Positions 27,456 to 37,409 of a stretch of 64,000 nt of DNA are shown here, piece by piece. The DNA comes from Yoonia vestfoldensis (GTDB lineage Bacteria; Pseudomonadota; Alphaproteobacteria; Rhodobacterales; Rhodobacteraceae): the NCBI RefSeq assembly GCF_002158905.1, contig NZ_CP021431.1:3302001-3366000 (forward strand), written 5' to 3'. Position 1 is the first letter of the stretch, and each line of letters begins with the position of its first letter. The position numbers and the translations under genes are program-made. The notes beneath the pieces are model-generated. The model had not been told where the DNA came from and made no database searches. It saw only the letters and a program-made list of their open reading frames with translations.

Positions 27456-28232
27456 ATGAATCTGCGCGCCCGCACATCCGCCTTTCTTGACCGGCCCTTC
27501 GTGGGGCAATTCATCTTTGGCGTGATCGTCTTTAACGCGATGATCCTTGGGCTAGAAACATCGGATAGCGTGATGGCCCAGGCGGGCGGGCTGATCCTGC
27601 TGCTGGACCAGCTTTGCCTTGCGATCTTTGTGGTTGAACTGGGGGCCAAGCTCTTTGCCTATGGGCCGCGGTTCTTTCGGGGCGGCTGGAATATCTTTGA
27701 TTTTGTGATCGTCGGCATCTCGTTGGTGCCGGGCAATGGCGGGCTGTCGGTGCTACGCGCCTTGCGCATCCTGCGGGTGCTGCGCGTCATTTCGGTGGTG
27801 CCGTCATTGCGCCGCGTGGTCGAAGGCTTTGTCATCGCCCTGCCCGGCATGGGGTCGGTCTTTCTGCTGATGGGGATCGTGTTCTACATCGGCGCCGTCA
27901 TGGCGACCAAGCTGTTCGGCAACAGCTTTCCGGAATGGTTTGGCACTCTGGGGGCCTCGGGCTATTCGCTGTTCCAGATCATGACGCTGGAAAGCTGGTC
28001 AATGGGGATCGTCCGCCCGGTGATGGAGGTCTATCCCTATGCCTGGGCGTTTTTCATCCCCTTCATCATGATGACGACTTTCGCGGTGGTGAACCTGCTG
28101 GTCGGTCTGATCGTCAATTCGATGCAAGACGCCCATGCCGAAGAGGGCAATGCCGCAACAGATGCCTATCGTGACGAGGTGCTGGCCAAGCTGACCGCGA
28201 TCGAAAAGCGGCTGGATCAGACCGGCAAGTGA
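27456..28232 (+). CDS. BacNav-type voltage-gated sodium channel
   Basis: The start MNLRARTSAF has AAGGA 7 bases upstream; an in-frame ATG at 27438 is possible. The protein is a single six-helix domain. S4 carries regularly spaced arginines (LRALRILRVLRVISVVPSLRR, about 95-115). The pore loop contains the selectivity filter TLESWSM, identical to that of the well-studied NavAb channel. A short C-terminal coiled coil (about 235-258) would tetramerise it. In the family such channels give sodium currents, probably linked to motility or pH responses in marine bacteria. Confidence 0.9.
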   Translation: MNLRARTSAFLDRPFVGQFIFGVIVFNAMILGLETSDSVMAQAGGLILLLDQLCLAIFVVELGAKLFAYGPRFFRGGWNIFDFVIVGISLVPGNGGLSVLRALRILRVLRVISVVPSLRRVVEGFVIALPGMGSVFLLMGIVFYIGAVMATKLFGNSFPEWFGTLGASGYSLFQIMTLESWSMGIVRPVMEVYPYAWAFFIPFIMMTTFAVVNLLVGLIVNSMQDAHAEEGNAATDAYRDEVLAKLTAIEKRLDQTGK

Positions 28233-28332
28233 CCTGAACCGGACAGGCACAAACCATGATCCGGTCGGGTTTCATGTCCGCGCGCCAGCCTGCCCTGCGC
28301 GCGCCAAAACATCGCAGATTGCCGCCAATGCC

Positions 28333-29745
28333 TTAGGCCAGATAGGCCAGCCTGACCCCGCCCCAATGACGCCCCTTGACCATGATCGGGGCAGAGACGT
28401 CTTTCATCATCGCATAGGTCCCATTGCCCATGTCCCGGCGATAGGCCTGTAGCAGGAACGGACGCTTGCTGCGGCCTGCGGCCAGACCGACGCGATCATT
28501 GAAAATCCGCCGGTTGCGGCAATTGGCAGCGTTCCAATCGGGATCATCGGGGCGCTGTGGGTGACTGAACTTGAGGTTATGGGTCGGCAGATAGCCATCG
28601 CTATTGACCGCCGCGCAAAATACCACGCGATCAGACAGGTCCAGCGCGGGTTCCTGAAACGCGGGCAGCACCCGGTCGGTGAACCGCACAGAGCGCAGAA
28701 CCACCTGCGCAGGGTTGCTGCCGGGGACAGGGCGATAATCGCGGTCAAAAAGGTCGGCCGATGACACCTCTCCGCTTTGGAGGGCCTGGTCGAACCGGGC
28801 GCTGATCCGGCTTGCCAGATCCTGCGCCGCGGTGATGTAGGGCGTGTCTATCGTTTCCAAGCCGATCAGCGCGGTCATCGCTGTCAGGGTCTCGGAACTA
28901 TTGGTCAGATCAAGCATTTTCTCGCGCGCATGCGCAAGGCTTTGGTCGGATGCGGCGATCCCGGCCGACAGGTCATCAATGCCCGATTTCATCTGCACGA
29001 TTTCGGTCGCAATACTGGTCGAGGCCCCGACGATATCGCGCTGCGCGGCAATGACCGAACCCATGACGCGCGGCATATTCTCGACCAATGCGCTGATATC
29101 GTCGATCTGCGTGCGGATCACCCCGGCATGGTCCAGCGCGCGGTCGGTTTCCCCGCGCAGCCCGGCCAATTCACGGTCAAGCGCGCCAATCGTGCCAGCG
29201 ATTTCGCCTGTCGCGTCGCGCGTGGTCTGCGACAGGTCTTTCACCTCGCGCGCCAGCACCATAAAGCCGCGCCCATGCGCCCCGGCGCGCGCCGCCTCGA
29301 TCGCGGCATTCAACGACAAAAGGTTGGTCTGGCGCGAAATTTCACCGATTTCGCCCGAAACGCGGGCAACGCTGGTCAATGTGTCCTGCAGGCGGCCGAA
29401 CTGATCCGCGATATGCGTGACCGTATCGATCAACGCGGCCACATCCGCCACCATCGCCTGCAATTTACTGCCGCTTTCCTGCGCGTTTTCTTCGGCCCTA
29501 GAGGATATATCCTGCGCCGCCTCTGCCGAGGTCAGCACCGCCTGCGCCCGACCAGAAATATGATCAACGCGCTGCGCCAGTTCGCTGCCCGTGCGCGATT
29601 GCTGGCCGACCTGTTGGGACGTGTCGTCAACATGACCAGAGACCCCGGCAATATCAATCGACAGATCACCCAGACGGCGCGCAAGTTCGGCCATCAGCGC
29701 ATCGGATTTGTCTTGTTCAGGCATATCCTGTTGCAGATCTTTCAT
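28333..29745 (-). CDS. Soluble methyl-accepting chemotaxis protein with C-terminal sensor
   Basis: The 470-residue protein has no membrane helix and no HAMP. The MCP signalling hairpin comes first, with its conserved tip (EIGEISRQTNLLSLNAAIEAARAGAHGRGFMVLAREVKDLS, about 135-175). The C-terminal ~170 residues hold a sensor-like domain (DRVVFCAAVNSDGYLPTHN, NDRVGLAAGRSKRPFLLQAYRRDMGNGTYAMMKDVSAPIMVKGRHWGGVRLAY). This reversed order, signal first and sensor last, suggests a cytoplasmic receptor for an internal cue. It is a lone gene with no che genes in view. Confidence 0.88.
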   Translation of the reverse strand: MKDLQQDMPEQDKSDALMAELARRLGDLSIDIAGVSGHVDDTSQQVGQQSRTGSELAQRVDHISGRAQAVLTSAEAAQDISSRAEENAQESGSKLQAMVADVAALIDTVTHIADQFGRLQDTLTSVARVSGEIGEISRQTNLLSLNAAIEAARAGAHGRGFMVLAREVKDLSQTTRDATGEIAGTIGALDRELAGLRGETDRALDHAGVIRTQIDDISALVENMPRVMGSVIAAQRDIVGASTSIATEIVQMKSGIDDLSAGIAASDQSLAHAREKMLDLTNSSETLTAMTALIGLETIDTPYITAAQDLASRISARFDQALQSGEVSSADLFDRDYRPVPGSNPAQVVLRSVRFTDRVLPAFQEPALDLSDRVVFCAAVNSDGYLPTHNLKFSHPQRPDDPDWNAANCRNRRIFNDRVGLAAGRSKRPFLLQAYRRDMGNGTYAMMKDVSAPIMVKGRHWGGVRLAYLA

Positions 29746-29815
29746 CAGCGATTCCCGTCCTAATGTGCCGTAGCCTAGACCGAAACCGACAATGATTTGT
29801 TAAGACCCGCTTGGC

Positions 29816-31729
29816 TCAGGCGCGTTTGCCCAGACGGGCGACGCCCAGCGCCTCCAGGACTTTTGCCTCGATATGCGCGGCATTCATGCCCGCCACATCA
29901 TACATCGCCTTGGGGCTGGCCTGATCAATGAAGATATCGGGCAGCACCATGGACCGGAACCGCAGCCCGTGATCAAAGACACCTTCATCCGCCAGCAATT
30001 GCGCGACATGGCTGCCGAAACCACCAACGGCACCTTCTTCGACGGTGATCAGCGCGTCATGACCGGCAGCCAGCCGCAATATCAGGTCCCGGTCCAGCGG
30101 TTTGGCGAAACGCGCATCGGCAACGGTGGGCGTGATGCCTTTGGCCTCCAGTGCCTCGCAGGCGCGGGTCACCTCGGACAGGCGGGTGCCAAAGGACAGA
30201 ATCGCAACCTGCGCGCCTTCGCGGATCATGCGGCCTTTGCCAATCTCCAAGGGCGCTGCGTTTTCGGGGATCTCGACCCCCACACCTTCGCCACGTGGAA
30301 AGCGGAAGGCGATAGGGCCGTCATCATGCGCCGCAGCGGTGGCGACCATGCGGACCAGTTCAGCCTCATCCGCGGCGGCCATGACGACGAAACCGGGCAG
30401 ATTGGCCAGAAAGGCCACATCGAACGACCCCGCATGGGTCGCGCCATCCGCGCCCACCAGCCCGGCGCGGTCGATGGCGAAACGCACGGGCAGACGCTGG
30501 ATCGCGACATCATGGACAACCTGATCGTAACCGCGCTGCAGGAACGTCGAATAGATCGCGCAAAACGGACGCATCCCGCCTGCGGCCAGCCCCGCGCTGA
30601 AGGTCACGGCATGTTGTTCGGCGATACCCACGTCGAAACAGCGGCTGGCATAGCGGTCCATGAATTTCGCAAGACCGGTGCCATCGGGCATGGCGGCGGT
30701 CACGGCACAGATGCGCGGATCGCTGGCTGCATGTTTCAACAGGCTTTCGGCAAAGACGGATGTATAGCTCGGCGCATTGCTGGGGGCCTTGGCCTGCTTG
30801 CCCGTGACCATATCGAATTTCGCGGTGGCATGGCCCTTGTCACTGGCGCGTTCAGCGGGGGCATAGCCTTTGCCCTTTTTCGTGATCGCATGGATCAGGA
30901 TCGGGCCATCAGCCCGCGCTTTGACGGTGCGCAAAACGGACAAAAGCTGGTCCATGTCATGCCCGTCAATCGGCCCCAGATAGGAAAAGCCCAACTGTTC
31001 GAACAGGGTCCCGCCCACGGTCATATGCTTCAGAACATCCTTGGCGCGCTTGGCCCCTTCGCGGAACGGTTCGGGCAGCAGCGACACGGCGCCCTTGGCC
31101 GCAGCCTTGAATTCCTGAAACGGCGCACCGGCGTAAAGCTGTGACAGATAGGACGACATCGCGCCCACCGGCGGGGCGATGGACATTTCATTGTCGTTCA
31201 GGATCACGATCAGCCGCTTGCCCAGATGGCCCGCATTGTTCATCGCCTCATAGGCCATCCCGGCCGAAATCGCGCCATCCCCGATGATCGCGATGGCATC
31301 ACCCCCATCGCCGCCCAGATCACGCGCCACGGCAAAGCCCAGTGCCGCCGAAATCGAGGTGCTGGAATGCGCGGCCCCAAACGGGTCATAGGGGCTTTCG
31401 GACCTTTTGGTGAATCCAGACAACCCACCTTCGCTGCGGATCGTGCGGATCCGGTCGCGCCGGCCTGTCAGGATCTTGTGGGGATAGGATTGATGCGACA
31501 CATCCCAGATGATCTTGTCCTTGGGCGCATCGAATACGGCATGCAGCGCCACGGTCATTTCCACCACACCCAGCCCCGCGCCCAGATGGCCGCCTGTCAC
31601 GGACACGGCGGCAATCGTTTCAGCGCGCAATTCATCGGCCAGCTTGCGCAGCTGCGCATCCGACAAGGATTTCATATCGGCCGGGGTCTGGACATTGTCC
31701 AAAAGCGGGGTGTTGGGTTGGTCCGACAT
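29816..31729 (-). CDS. dxs: 1-deoxy-D-xylulose-5-phosphate synthase
   Basis: The 637-residue protein has the thiamine-diphosphate site [35 protein letters not shown] and the transketolase-like pyrimidine domain ([17 protein letters not shown]). It condenses pyruvate with glyceraldehyde 3-phosphate, the first step of MEP isoprenoid synthesis. It follows ispA by 11 bases in an HDAC-xseB-ispA-dxs operon. Confidence 0.96.
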   Translation of the reverse strand: MSDQPNTPLLDNVQTPADMKSLSDAQLRKLADELRAETIAAVSVTGGHLGAGLGVVEMTVALHAVFDAPKDKIIWDVSHQSYPHKILTGRRDRIRTIRSEGGLSGFTKRSESPYDPFGAAHSSTSISAALGFAVARDLGGDGGDAIAIIGDGAISAGMAYEAMNNAGHLGKRLIVILNDNEMSIAPPVGAMSSYLSQLYAGAPFQEFKAAAKGAVSLLPEPFREGAKRAKDVLKHMTVGGTLFEQLGFSYLGPIDGHDMDQLLSVLRTVKARADGPILIHAITKKGKGYAPAERASDKGHATAKFDMVTGKQAKAPSNAPSYTSVFAESLLKHAASDPRICAVTAAMPDGTGLAKFMDRYASRCFDVGIAEQHAVTFSAGLAAGGMRPFCAIYSTFLQRGYDQVVHDVAIQRLPVRFAIDRAGLVGADGATHAGSFDVAFLANLPGFVVMAAADEAELVRMVATAAAHDDGPIAFRFPRGEGVGVEIPENAAPLEIGKGRMIREGAQVAILSFGTRLSEVTRACEALEAKGITPTVADARFAKPLDRDLILRLAAGHDALITVEEGAVGGFGSHVAQLLADEGVFDHGLRFRSMVLPDIFIDQASPKAMYDVAGMNAAHIEAKVLEALGVARLGKRA

Positions 31730-31740
31730 GGCGACCCTTC

Positions 31741-32625
31741 CTAATGCGTGCGCGCGGTGACAAAACGCGCGGCGTCCTTTAATGTTTCGGCATCATCGCC
31801 ATAGGCAGATAGCGCATCACAAGCCTGCGTGACCAGATCCGCTGCGCGGCGTTTCGCCCCATCCAGCCCTAAAAGAGACACGAAAGTCGCCTTGCCCGCC
31901 GCCGCATCCTTGCCCACGGCCTTGCCGACAAGTGCTGCATCGCCGGTCACATCCAGCACATCATCAGCGATCTGGAAGGCCAGACCCAGACAATCGCCAT
32001 AAATGCGCAAAGCGGCCTGATCGGCCTGCGCCATACGCGGCCCGACCAACGCGGCCCATGAAATCAACGCACCGGTCTTGCCCGCCTGCAAGGCGATGAT
32101 CTGATCCAGCACCAGCGGCAGAGCCGCCGTTTCCGCCGCAATATCCGCCGCCTGCCCGCCCACCATGCCGCGCACGCCCGCCGCCTGGGCAAGGGTCAGC
32201 ATCAGGTCGATCTTGGGCGCATCCGGACAATCCAGCCTGCCGAGTAATTCAAAGGCCAGCGCCTGCAAAGCATCGCCCGCCAGCACGGCCGTTGCCTCGT
32301 CCCAGCGCTTATGGACCGTGGGCTGGCCACGGCGCAGGTCGTCGTCATCCATGCAGGGCAGATCATCATGCACCAGCGAATAGGCATGGATACATTCGAT
32401 CGCCGCCGCCGCATGGGCCGCGACCTGCGGCGAGACACCATGCAGACGGGCGGTTTCCAAGGCCAGAAAAGCGCGCAAAGCCTTGCCGCCCGTGACAGCA
32501 TAGATCATCGCCTCAGGCACGGGTCCGGACAGGTCCGACAGGCTGGCCGCTATGGTCTGGGTCGCGATCCGCCCCGCCTCTGGCAAGGCATCAGGCAAGG
32601 GGCGCCGCGCAAGCAGGTCAACCAT
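31741..32625 (-). CDS. ispA: Farnesyl diphosphate synthase
   Basis: The 294-residue polyprenyl synthase has the first aspartate-rich motif [15 protein letters not shown] and the second [14 protein letters not shown]. It makes C15 diphosphate from IPP and DMAPP for quinones, carotenoids and undecaprenyl carriers. Its start overlaps xseB by 8 bases, and dxs follows, so supply and use of isoprenoid precursors are cotranscribed. Confidence 0.94.
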   Translation of the reverse strand: MVDLLARRPLPDALPEAGRIATQTIAASLSDLSGPVPEAMIYAVTGGKALRAFLALETARLHGVSPQVAAHAAAAIECIHAYSLVHDDLPCMDDDDLRRGQPTVHKRWDEATAVLAGDALQALAFELLGRLDCPDAPKIDLMLTLAQAAGVRGMVGGQAADIAAETAALPLVLDQIIALQAGKTGALISWAALVGPRMAQADQAALRIYGDCLGLAFQIADDVLDVTGDAALVGKAVGKDAAAGKATFVSLLGLDGAKRRAADLVTQACDALSAYGDDAETLKDAARFVTARTH

Positions 32626-32851
32626 CCAGCGGCGCTGTCCCTGTCGGCTGGCCCGTCTCGCCCAAGGTGATGCGGGCGACCTTTTCCTCGGCTTCCTTCA
32701 GCTTGGCCTCGCAGCGGGCCTTCAGCGCAGCACCGCGCTCATATAGCGCAATGGATTGGTCAAGTGCCACATCGCCGCGCTCCAACTGGCCGACAACGGT
32801 TTCCAGCTCCTTGATTGCGTCTTCGAAACTCATCTGGTCAACCTCGGTCAT
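32618..32851 (-). CDS. xseB: Exodeoxyribonuclease VII small subunit
   Basis: The 77-residue protein shows the whole family signature SFEDAIKELETVVGQLERGDVALDQSIALYERGAALKARCEAKLKEAEEKV. It forms multimers with XseA, which is not in the window. It overlaps the HDAC-family gene by 4 bases and ispA by 8. Confidence 0.93.
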   Translation of the reverse strand: MTEVDQMSFEDAIKELETVVGQLERGDVALDQSIALYERGAALKARCEAKLKEAEEKVARITLGETGQPTGTAPLDG

Positions 32852-33771
32852 CGGCCTCTTTCCTCCAAAATACGGACATGGGCGGCTGCGGATGCGCCCA
32901 GCGCCAATAGGTCATAGCCGCCTTCCAGCGCCGACACCACCCTGCCGTGGCAATGGCTGTCCGCAAGATCGCATAGACGCGCGGTGATCCAGGCGAAATC
33001 ATCCTCGGTCAGCTCCAGCCCCGCCAGCGGATCATCGCGATGCGCATCGAACCCCGCCGAAATCAGGATCAGCTCAGGCGCAAAGGCATCGACGCGGGGC
33101 AAAACCACGCGCTCCATCACATCGCGAAACGCCTTGGACCCCGTACCGCCGCGCAAAGGCACGTTCAGCACATTGCCCACACCGGTTTCATGCGCGGCCC
33201 CGGTGCCGGGATAAAGCGGTGATTGATGCGTGGAACAAAACAGGATGCGCGGATCATCCTCGACCAGATCCTGCGTGCCATTGCCGTGATGCACGTCGAA
33301 ATCGACAATAGCGACCCGGGACAGCCCGTGATGGTCCAGCGCATGTTTGGCCGCAATCGCCACATTGCCAAAGAAACAAAAACCCATCGCAGTCGCGCGT
33401 TCGGCATGGTGACCGGGCGGGCGCATCGCGGCAAAGGCATTGGCGACCTCGCCCGCCATGACCAGATCGACCGCGCGCACCACAGCCCCCGCCGCGCGAT
33501 AAGCCGCGGCCAGCGTGCCAGGGGACATATGGGTATCGGCATCCAGCGCGCGCCAGCCCGTTGCAGGTGCCGCCGCGCGCAGAGCATCGATATGCGCCTG
33601 CGGATGGGCGCGCAGCAAATCATCCTCGGCCGCCAATGGCGCCTTGACGCGCAAAAGGGCGATCCCGTCCAAAGCATCCAGCACGGCACCCAGCCGCGCC
33701 ACCTGCTCGGGATGGCCGGGGGGCGTCACATGGCCAAGGCCATCATCGTGAAAGATCAGCGCAGTTGTCAT
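32848..33771 (-). CDS. Histone-deacetylase-family (AcuC/class II-like) hydrolase
   Basis: The 307-residue protein has RPPGHHAERATAMGFCFFGNVAIAA and VDFDVHHGNGTQDLV, the zinc-binding and charge-relay residues of the arginase/deacetylase superfamily, plus ISAGFDAHRDDPLAGL. Bacterial members act on acetylated polyamines or proteins. It leads the HDAC-xseB-ispA-dxs operon, an arrangement conserved in Rhodobacteraceae. Confidence 0.9.
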   Translation of the reverse strand: MTTALIFHDDGLGHVTPPGHPEQVARLGAVLDALDGIALLRVKAPLAAEDDLLRAHPQAHIDALRAAAPATGWRALDADTHMSPGTLAAAYRAAGAVVRAVDLVMAGEVANAFAAMRPPGHHAERATAMGFCFFGNVAIAAKHALDHHGLSRVAIVDFDVHHGNGTQDLVEDDPRILFCSTHQSPLYPGTGAAHETGVGNVLNVPLRGGTGSKAFRDVMERVVLPRVDAFAPELILISAGFDAHRDDPLAGLELTEDDFAWITARLCDLADSHCHGRVVSALEGGYDLLALGASAAAHVRILEERGR

Positions 33772-33812
33772 AGCCCCACAGAACCCAATTCCATGACAAA
33801 GCTCAACAGGGT

Positions 33813-33845
33813 TCTTTTTTCCAAAAATACTCCCGCCGGAGGCCC
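33813..33845 (-). repeat. Rhodobacteraceae intergenic repeat, copy 3
   Basis: Read on the minus strand: GGCCTCCGGCGGGAGTATTTTTGG, then AAAAAAGAAC. It lies directly after the petR stop, in the sense direction. Confidence 0.8.
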
Positions 33846-33852
33846 AAAAGTT

Positions 33853-34554
33853 TTATTCCGGGGCCAGCATATAGCCTTCGCCGCGGACCGTTTGCAGGAA
33901 CCGCGGCTGTTTGGGGTCGGTCTCGATCTTGCGGCGCAGGCGGGTGATCTGGACATCGACGGCACGTTCCTGGGTCTGCCCGCCCGACCGGCTCAGTTCC
34001 TCGACCAGCTTGGTGCGGGTGACAGGCTCGCCGGGGCGGCCCGAAAAGATGCGCATCAACTGGCTTTCTGTGGCGGTCAGGCGGACAAGATCTTCGCCAT
34101 GCCACATCTCGCCGCGCTCGATATCATAGCGCACCGGACCCATATGCAGCACCTTGGGCAGGATCACGACAGGGTCGGCGGCGGGGACACGGCGCAGGAT
34201 CGCGTTGATGCGCAACAACAATTCCTTTGGCTCGAAGGGCTTGACCAGATAATCATCCGCCCCCGCCTCCAGCCCGGTGATCCGGTCGATCGTTTCACCC
34301 TTGGCGGTCAGCAGCATGATCGGGGTGGTGATGCTCCGGCGCAGGTCACGGCACAGCGCGATCCCATCCTCGCCGGACATCATGACATCCAGCACGATCA
34401 GATCGAATTCCAGCCCCGCCAGCACCCGGCGGGCATGGGCGGCATCGCGCGCGGTGGTGACCAGAAACCCCGCGCGCATCAGGAATTTCTGCAAAAGGCT
34501 GCGAATCCGGGCGTCGTCATCGACAATCAACAGGTGGGCGTCGTCAGCACTCAT
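33853..34554 (-). CDS. petR: OmpR-family response regulator, PetR-like
   Basis: The receiver domain (about 6-120) has the acidic pocket DDD, the phospho-acceptor in LIVLDVMMSG and the conserved lysine in YLVKPFEPKELLLRI. The C-terminal winged helix has RAVDVQITRLRRKIETDP and RGEGYMLAPE. Its ATG overlaps the upstream MarR gene (ATGA). The MarR-plus-response-regulator pair without a kinase matches petP-petR of Rhodobacter capsulatus, where it supports cytochrome bc1 expression. The symbol rests on this pairing. Confidence 0.85.
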   Translation of the reverse strand: MSADDAHLLIVDDDARIRSLLQKFLMRAGFLVTTARDAAHARRVLAGLEFDLIVLDVMMSGEDGIALCRDLRRSITTPIMLLTAKGETIDRITGLEAGADDYLVKPFEPKELLLRINAILRRVPAADPVVILPKVLHMGPVRYDIERGEMWHGEDLVRLTATESQLMRIFSGRPGEPVTRTKLVEELSRSGGQTQERAVDVQITRLRRKIETDPKQPRFLQTVRGEGYMLAPE

Positions 34555-35057
34555 TCCGGTTTGTCCTTCATCGCCTCGTAATGCAGGCGCGCCTCTGGGT
34601 CCATCATCGCCTCGAGCACCTGACGGAACCCGACCACAGCCGAGGGTCCGGCCGCCCGATAAGCGGCGCGCATCCGGTCACGCTGGGCATCGGATAATTC
34701 GCGTTCCAGCGTTGCACCGGCCGGGGTCAGATGCAGATGACGTTCGCGTTTATCCTTTTGGCCAACGCTGCTGATGACCAGACCGTCCTCGATCAGGCTG
34801 CGCAACACACGATTAAGCGATTGTTTTGTAACACCAAGTATCGACAACAGATTGTTGACTGTGGTGCCGGGGCTGCGATGGATGAAATGCAGCGCGCGGT
34901 GATGCGCGCGGCCATAGGATTTCTGCGCCAGAATACGGTCCGGGTCCGCGGTGAACCCACGATAGGCGAAAAACATCGCCTCGATCCCTTTGCGCAACTG
35001 TTCATCCGTCAGGAACAGCAGGTTTTGCCCCATCTGGGGCCGCGTGCCTTCTGGCAT
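34551..35057 (-). CDS. petP: MarR-family regulator, PetP-like
   Basis: The 168-residue protein has the MarR winged helix (HFIHRSPGTTVNNLLSILGVTKQSLNRVLRSLIEDGLVISSVGQKDKRERHLHLTPAG). It is cotranscribed with the response regulator and divergent from ilvE. In Rhodobacter capsulatus the corresponding PetP is needed with PetR. No operator could be defined in the 143-base divergent region. Confidence 0.82.
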   Translation of the reverse strand: MPEGTRPQMGQNLLFLTDEQLRKGIEAMFFAYRGFTADPDRILAQKSYGRAHHRALHFIHRSPGTTVNNLLSILGVTKQSLNRVLRSLIEDGLVISSVGQKDKRERHLHLTPAGATLERELSDAQRDRMRAAYRAAGPSAVVGFRQVLEAMMDPEARLHYEAMKDKPE

Positions 35058-35200
35058 CCTGTCCTCCCTCGTTACCTGGTCGACAATACGTCAGCTTTAT
35101 TGACATTCCAAGAATCAACTGTTAGCGATTTGGGGAAATTGCGCAACATTATATCCGAAACGGACCTTGTTGCGACACAATTGCAAAGTGTGGAGGAACC

Positions 35201-36070
35201 ATGGCAGGCGCTTATGACGACAGGGACGGCAAGATCTGGCTGGATGGCAAACTTGTAGAATGGCGCGACGCCAATGTGCATATCCTGACCCATGCGATGC
35301 ATTATGCCTCTTCGGTATTCGAGGGCGAGCGTTGCTATAGTGGCAAGATCTTCAAATCGCGCGCGCATTCCGAACGGCTGATCAAATCGGGCCAGTTGAT
35401 CGATTTCCAGATCCCCTATTCGGTGGATGAAATCGAGGCGGCCAAACAGGCGGCCCTTGATGCCAATGGCCTTAAAGACGCCTATGTCCGTCCCGTCGCC
35501 TGGCGCGGATCAGGCGAGGATATGGGCGTCGCGGCGGCGCGCAACCCTGTGCATCTGGCCGTCGCGGTCTGGGAATGGGGCAATTATTATGGCGATGCGA
35601 AAACCCGTGGCGCCAAGCTTGATATTGCGAAATGGAAACGCCCCAGCCCCGAAACCGCGCCCAGCCAGGCCAAGGCCGCCGGTCTTTACATGATCGCCAC
35701 CATGTCCAAACACGCCGCCGAAGCCAAAGGCTGTTCGGATGCGATGATGTTCGATTACCGCGGCTATGTGGCCGAGGCGACCGGCGCCAACCTATTCTTC
35801 GTCAAGGATGGCGAGGTCCACACGCCCAAGGCCGATGCCTTTTTGAACGGGATCACCCGTCAGACCGTGATCGGGATGCTGCGTGACAAGGGGATCGCGG
35901 TGCATGAACGTGTGATCATGCCCGAAGAACTGGAAGGTTTCCAGCAATGCTGGCTGACCGGCACCGCCGCCGAGGTCACACCCGTCGGCCAGATCGGTGA
36001 TTACAATTTCGAGGTCGGCGCATTGACCCGCGACATCGCGGCCGATTACGAAAAACTGGTCCGCGCCTAG
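35201..36070 (+). CDS. ilvE: Branched-chain amino acid aminotransferase
   Basis: The 289-residue fold-type IV PLP enzyme has the start MAGAYDDRDGKIWLDGKLVEWRDANVHILTHAMHYASSVFEG and the later GYVAEATGANLFFVKDG and ITRQTVIGMLRDKGI. GGAGGA lies just before the ATG. It transfers amino groups between glutamate and the keto acids of Leu, Ile and Val. A clear terminator follows. Confidence 0.94.
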   Translation: MAGAYDDRDGKIWLDGKLVEWRDANVHILTHAMHYASSVFEGERCYSGKIFKSRAHSERLIKSGQLIDFQIPYSVDEIEAAKQAALDANGLKDAYVRPVAWRGSGEDMGVAAARNPVHLAVAVWEWGNYYGDAKTRGAKLDIAKWKRPSPETAPSQAKAAGLYMIATMSKHAAEAKGCSDAMMFDYRGYVAEATGANLFFVKDGEVHTPKADAFLNGITRQTVIGMLRDKGIAVHERVIMPEELEGFQQCWLTGTAAEVTPVGQIGDYNFEVGALTRDIAADYEKLVRA

Positions 36071-36081
36071 CCCGATCAGAT

Positions 36082-36107
36082 AAAGGGCGCCCCAAAGGCG
36101 CCCTTTT
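36082..36107 (+). terminator. Terminator of ilvE
   Basis: AAAGGGCGCC (36082-36091) pairs with GGCGCCCTTT (36097-36106) around a CCAAA loop, followed by T. It lies 12 bases after the ilvE stop and could also serve the small leftward gene at 36113. Confidence 0.9.
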
Positions 36108-36112
36108 CAGCC

Positions 36113-36310
36113 TCAGCGCTGCCAGATTGGCGTGTCCGCCTGACGCGCGATGCGCAGAAATTCCGTGGCACGACGGGCAGACATATGCGCGCGCGGCCGC
36201 TTTTGCAGGTCCAAGGTCATGCGGCGCGGCAAGGCATCCTTTTTCATGCCAATGGCCCGCTGCAATGCATTGCCCGAGACTGTCTTGGCGTGATCAAGTG
36301 GATGTTTCAT
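36113..36310 (-). CDS. Small basic hypothetical protein, 65 aa
   Basis: An AAGGAGGAT ribosome site sits 3-10 bases before the ATG (MKHPLDHAKTVSGNALQRAIGMKKDALPRRM), which makes this short frame credible. It is rich in Arg and Lys with no membrane segment or recognised motif. It ends against the shared ilvE terminator. Confidence 0.65.
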   Translation of the reverse strand: MKHPLDHAKTVSGNALQRAIGMKKDALPRRMTLDLQKRPRAHMSARRATEFLRIARQADTPIWQR

Positions 36311-36377
36311 CAGATCCTCCTTCCATTGCGGACTCTGATCATACCACAAACCGGCCCAAAGTTCCTGCAATTTCGCC

Positions 36378-37298
36378 TCAACTCCCCGTGTTGCCGGTGG
36401 CTTTGCGTTGCTGGGCGCGCTGTAGGCCCAGCTTGCGTTCACGCCAGATGATCAGCACGCCGGCAAGGATGACGATACCCGCCCCGATCAGCATCGGGCC
36501 GGTCGGCACCTCGTCAAAGATGAAATAGCCGATCGCCAGCGCCAGGATGATCGAGGTGTAATCGAAAGGCGCCACCAGCGATGCATCGGCGAAACGATAG
36601 CTGGAGGTCAGGAAAATCTGCCCGATCCCGCCCAAAAGCCCCGCCATGACCAAAAGCCCGGCAATATTCCATGTGGGCGTGACCCAGCCCCAGGGGATCG
36701 TCAGCAGCGCCAGCAAGGATGACGTAACAGTGAACCATAACACGATGGCCGCCGTCGTCTCGGTCGCCACCAATTTGCGCACAAAGACCTGCGCCAGCGC
36801 CGTCAGCACCGCCCCCATCAACACGACGATTGCGCCCAGAGTTTCAGCCGTGTTCAGTGACGCGCCCATCGACAGGCGCGGCGACAAGACCACCAGCACG
36901 CCGACCATGCCCAGCGCAACCGCCGACAGGCGAAAGGCGCGCACATCTTCGTTCAGGAACATCGCAGCAAAGATCACCACCAGCAAAGGCGCGGCATAGC
37001 CGATGGCCGTCACCTCGGGCAGCGGCAACAGACCCAAACCCGCAAAGCCCAACCCCATCGCCGAAGTGCCGACCAGACCGCGCCAGAAATGGCCCATGGT
37101 ATTCTTGGTTTTCCAGCCATGGCGCAATTCGCCCCGCAGGGCCAACCAGCCAAAAATGATCGGCAGGGCAAAAAAGGACCGAAAGAAAACCGCCTGCCCC
37201 GGCGGCACGGTTTCCGAGGCGGCCTTGATCAGCCCTGCCATCGCCATGAACATGCCGACCGACGCGACCTTGAAGACGATTCCCTTGAGCGGCTGCAT
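36378..37298 (-). CDS. DMT-superfamily (EamA) transporter
   Basis: The start MQPLKGIVFKVASVGMFMAMAGLIK follows AGGGA. The 306 residues form about ten membrane helices as two EamA repeats (for example FFRSFFALPIIFGWLALRGEL and IGQIFLTSSYRFADASLVAPFDYTSIILALAIGYFIF). It resembles RhaT/RarD-type drug or metabolite exporters. The substrate is unknown. Confidence 0.88.
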   Translation of the reverse strand: MQPLKGIVFKVASVGMFMAMAGLIKAASETVPPGQAVFFRSFFALPIIFGWLALRGELRHGWKTKNTMGHFWRGLVGTSAMGLGFAGLGLLPLPEVTAIGYAAPLLVVIFAAMFLNEDVRAFRLSAVALGMVGVLVVLSPRLSMGASLNTAETLGAIVVLMGAVLTALAQVFVRKLVATETTAAIVLWFTVTSSLLALLTIPWGWVTPTWNIAGLLVMAGLLGGIGQIFLTSSYRFADASLVAPFDYTSIILALAIGYFIFDEVPTGPMLIGAGIVILAGVLIIWRERKLGLQRAQQRKATGNTGS

Positions 37299-37409
37299 GA
37301 TTTTCCCTTTTGACTGCGACACTATTGCGGCATCCGGACACAATGAAGCCCTTTTCGCTTGCTTATCGCAGCGGCTCGGGTACCGGTTACAAAACCGCAT
37401 AAGAAGAAC

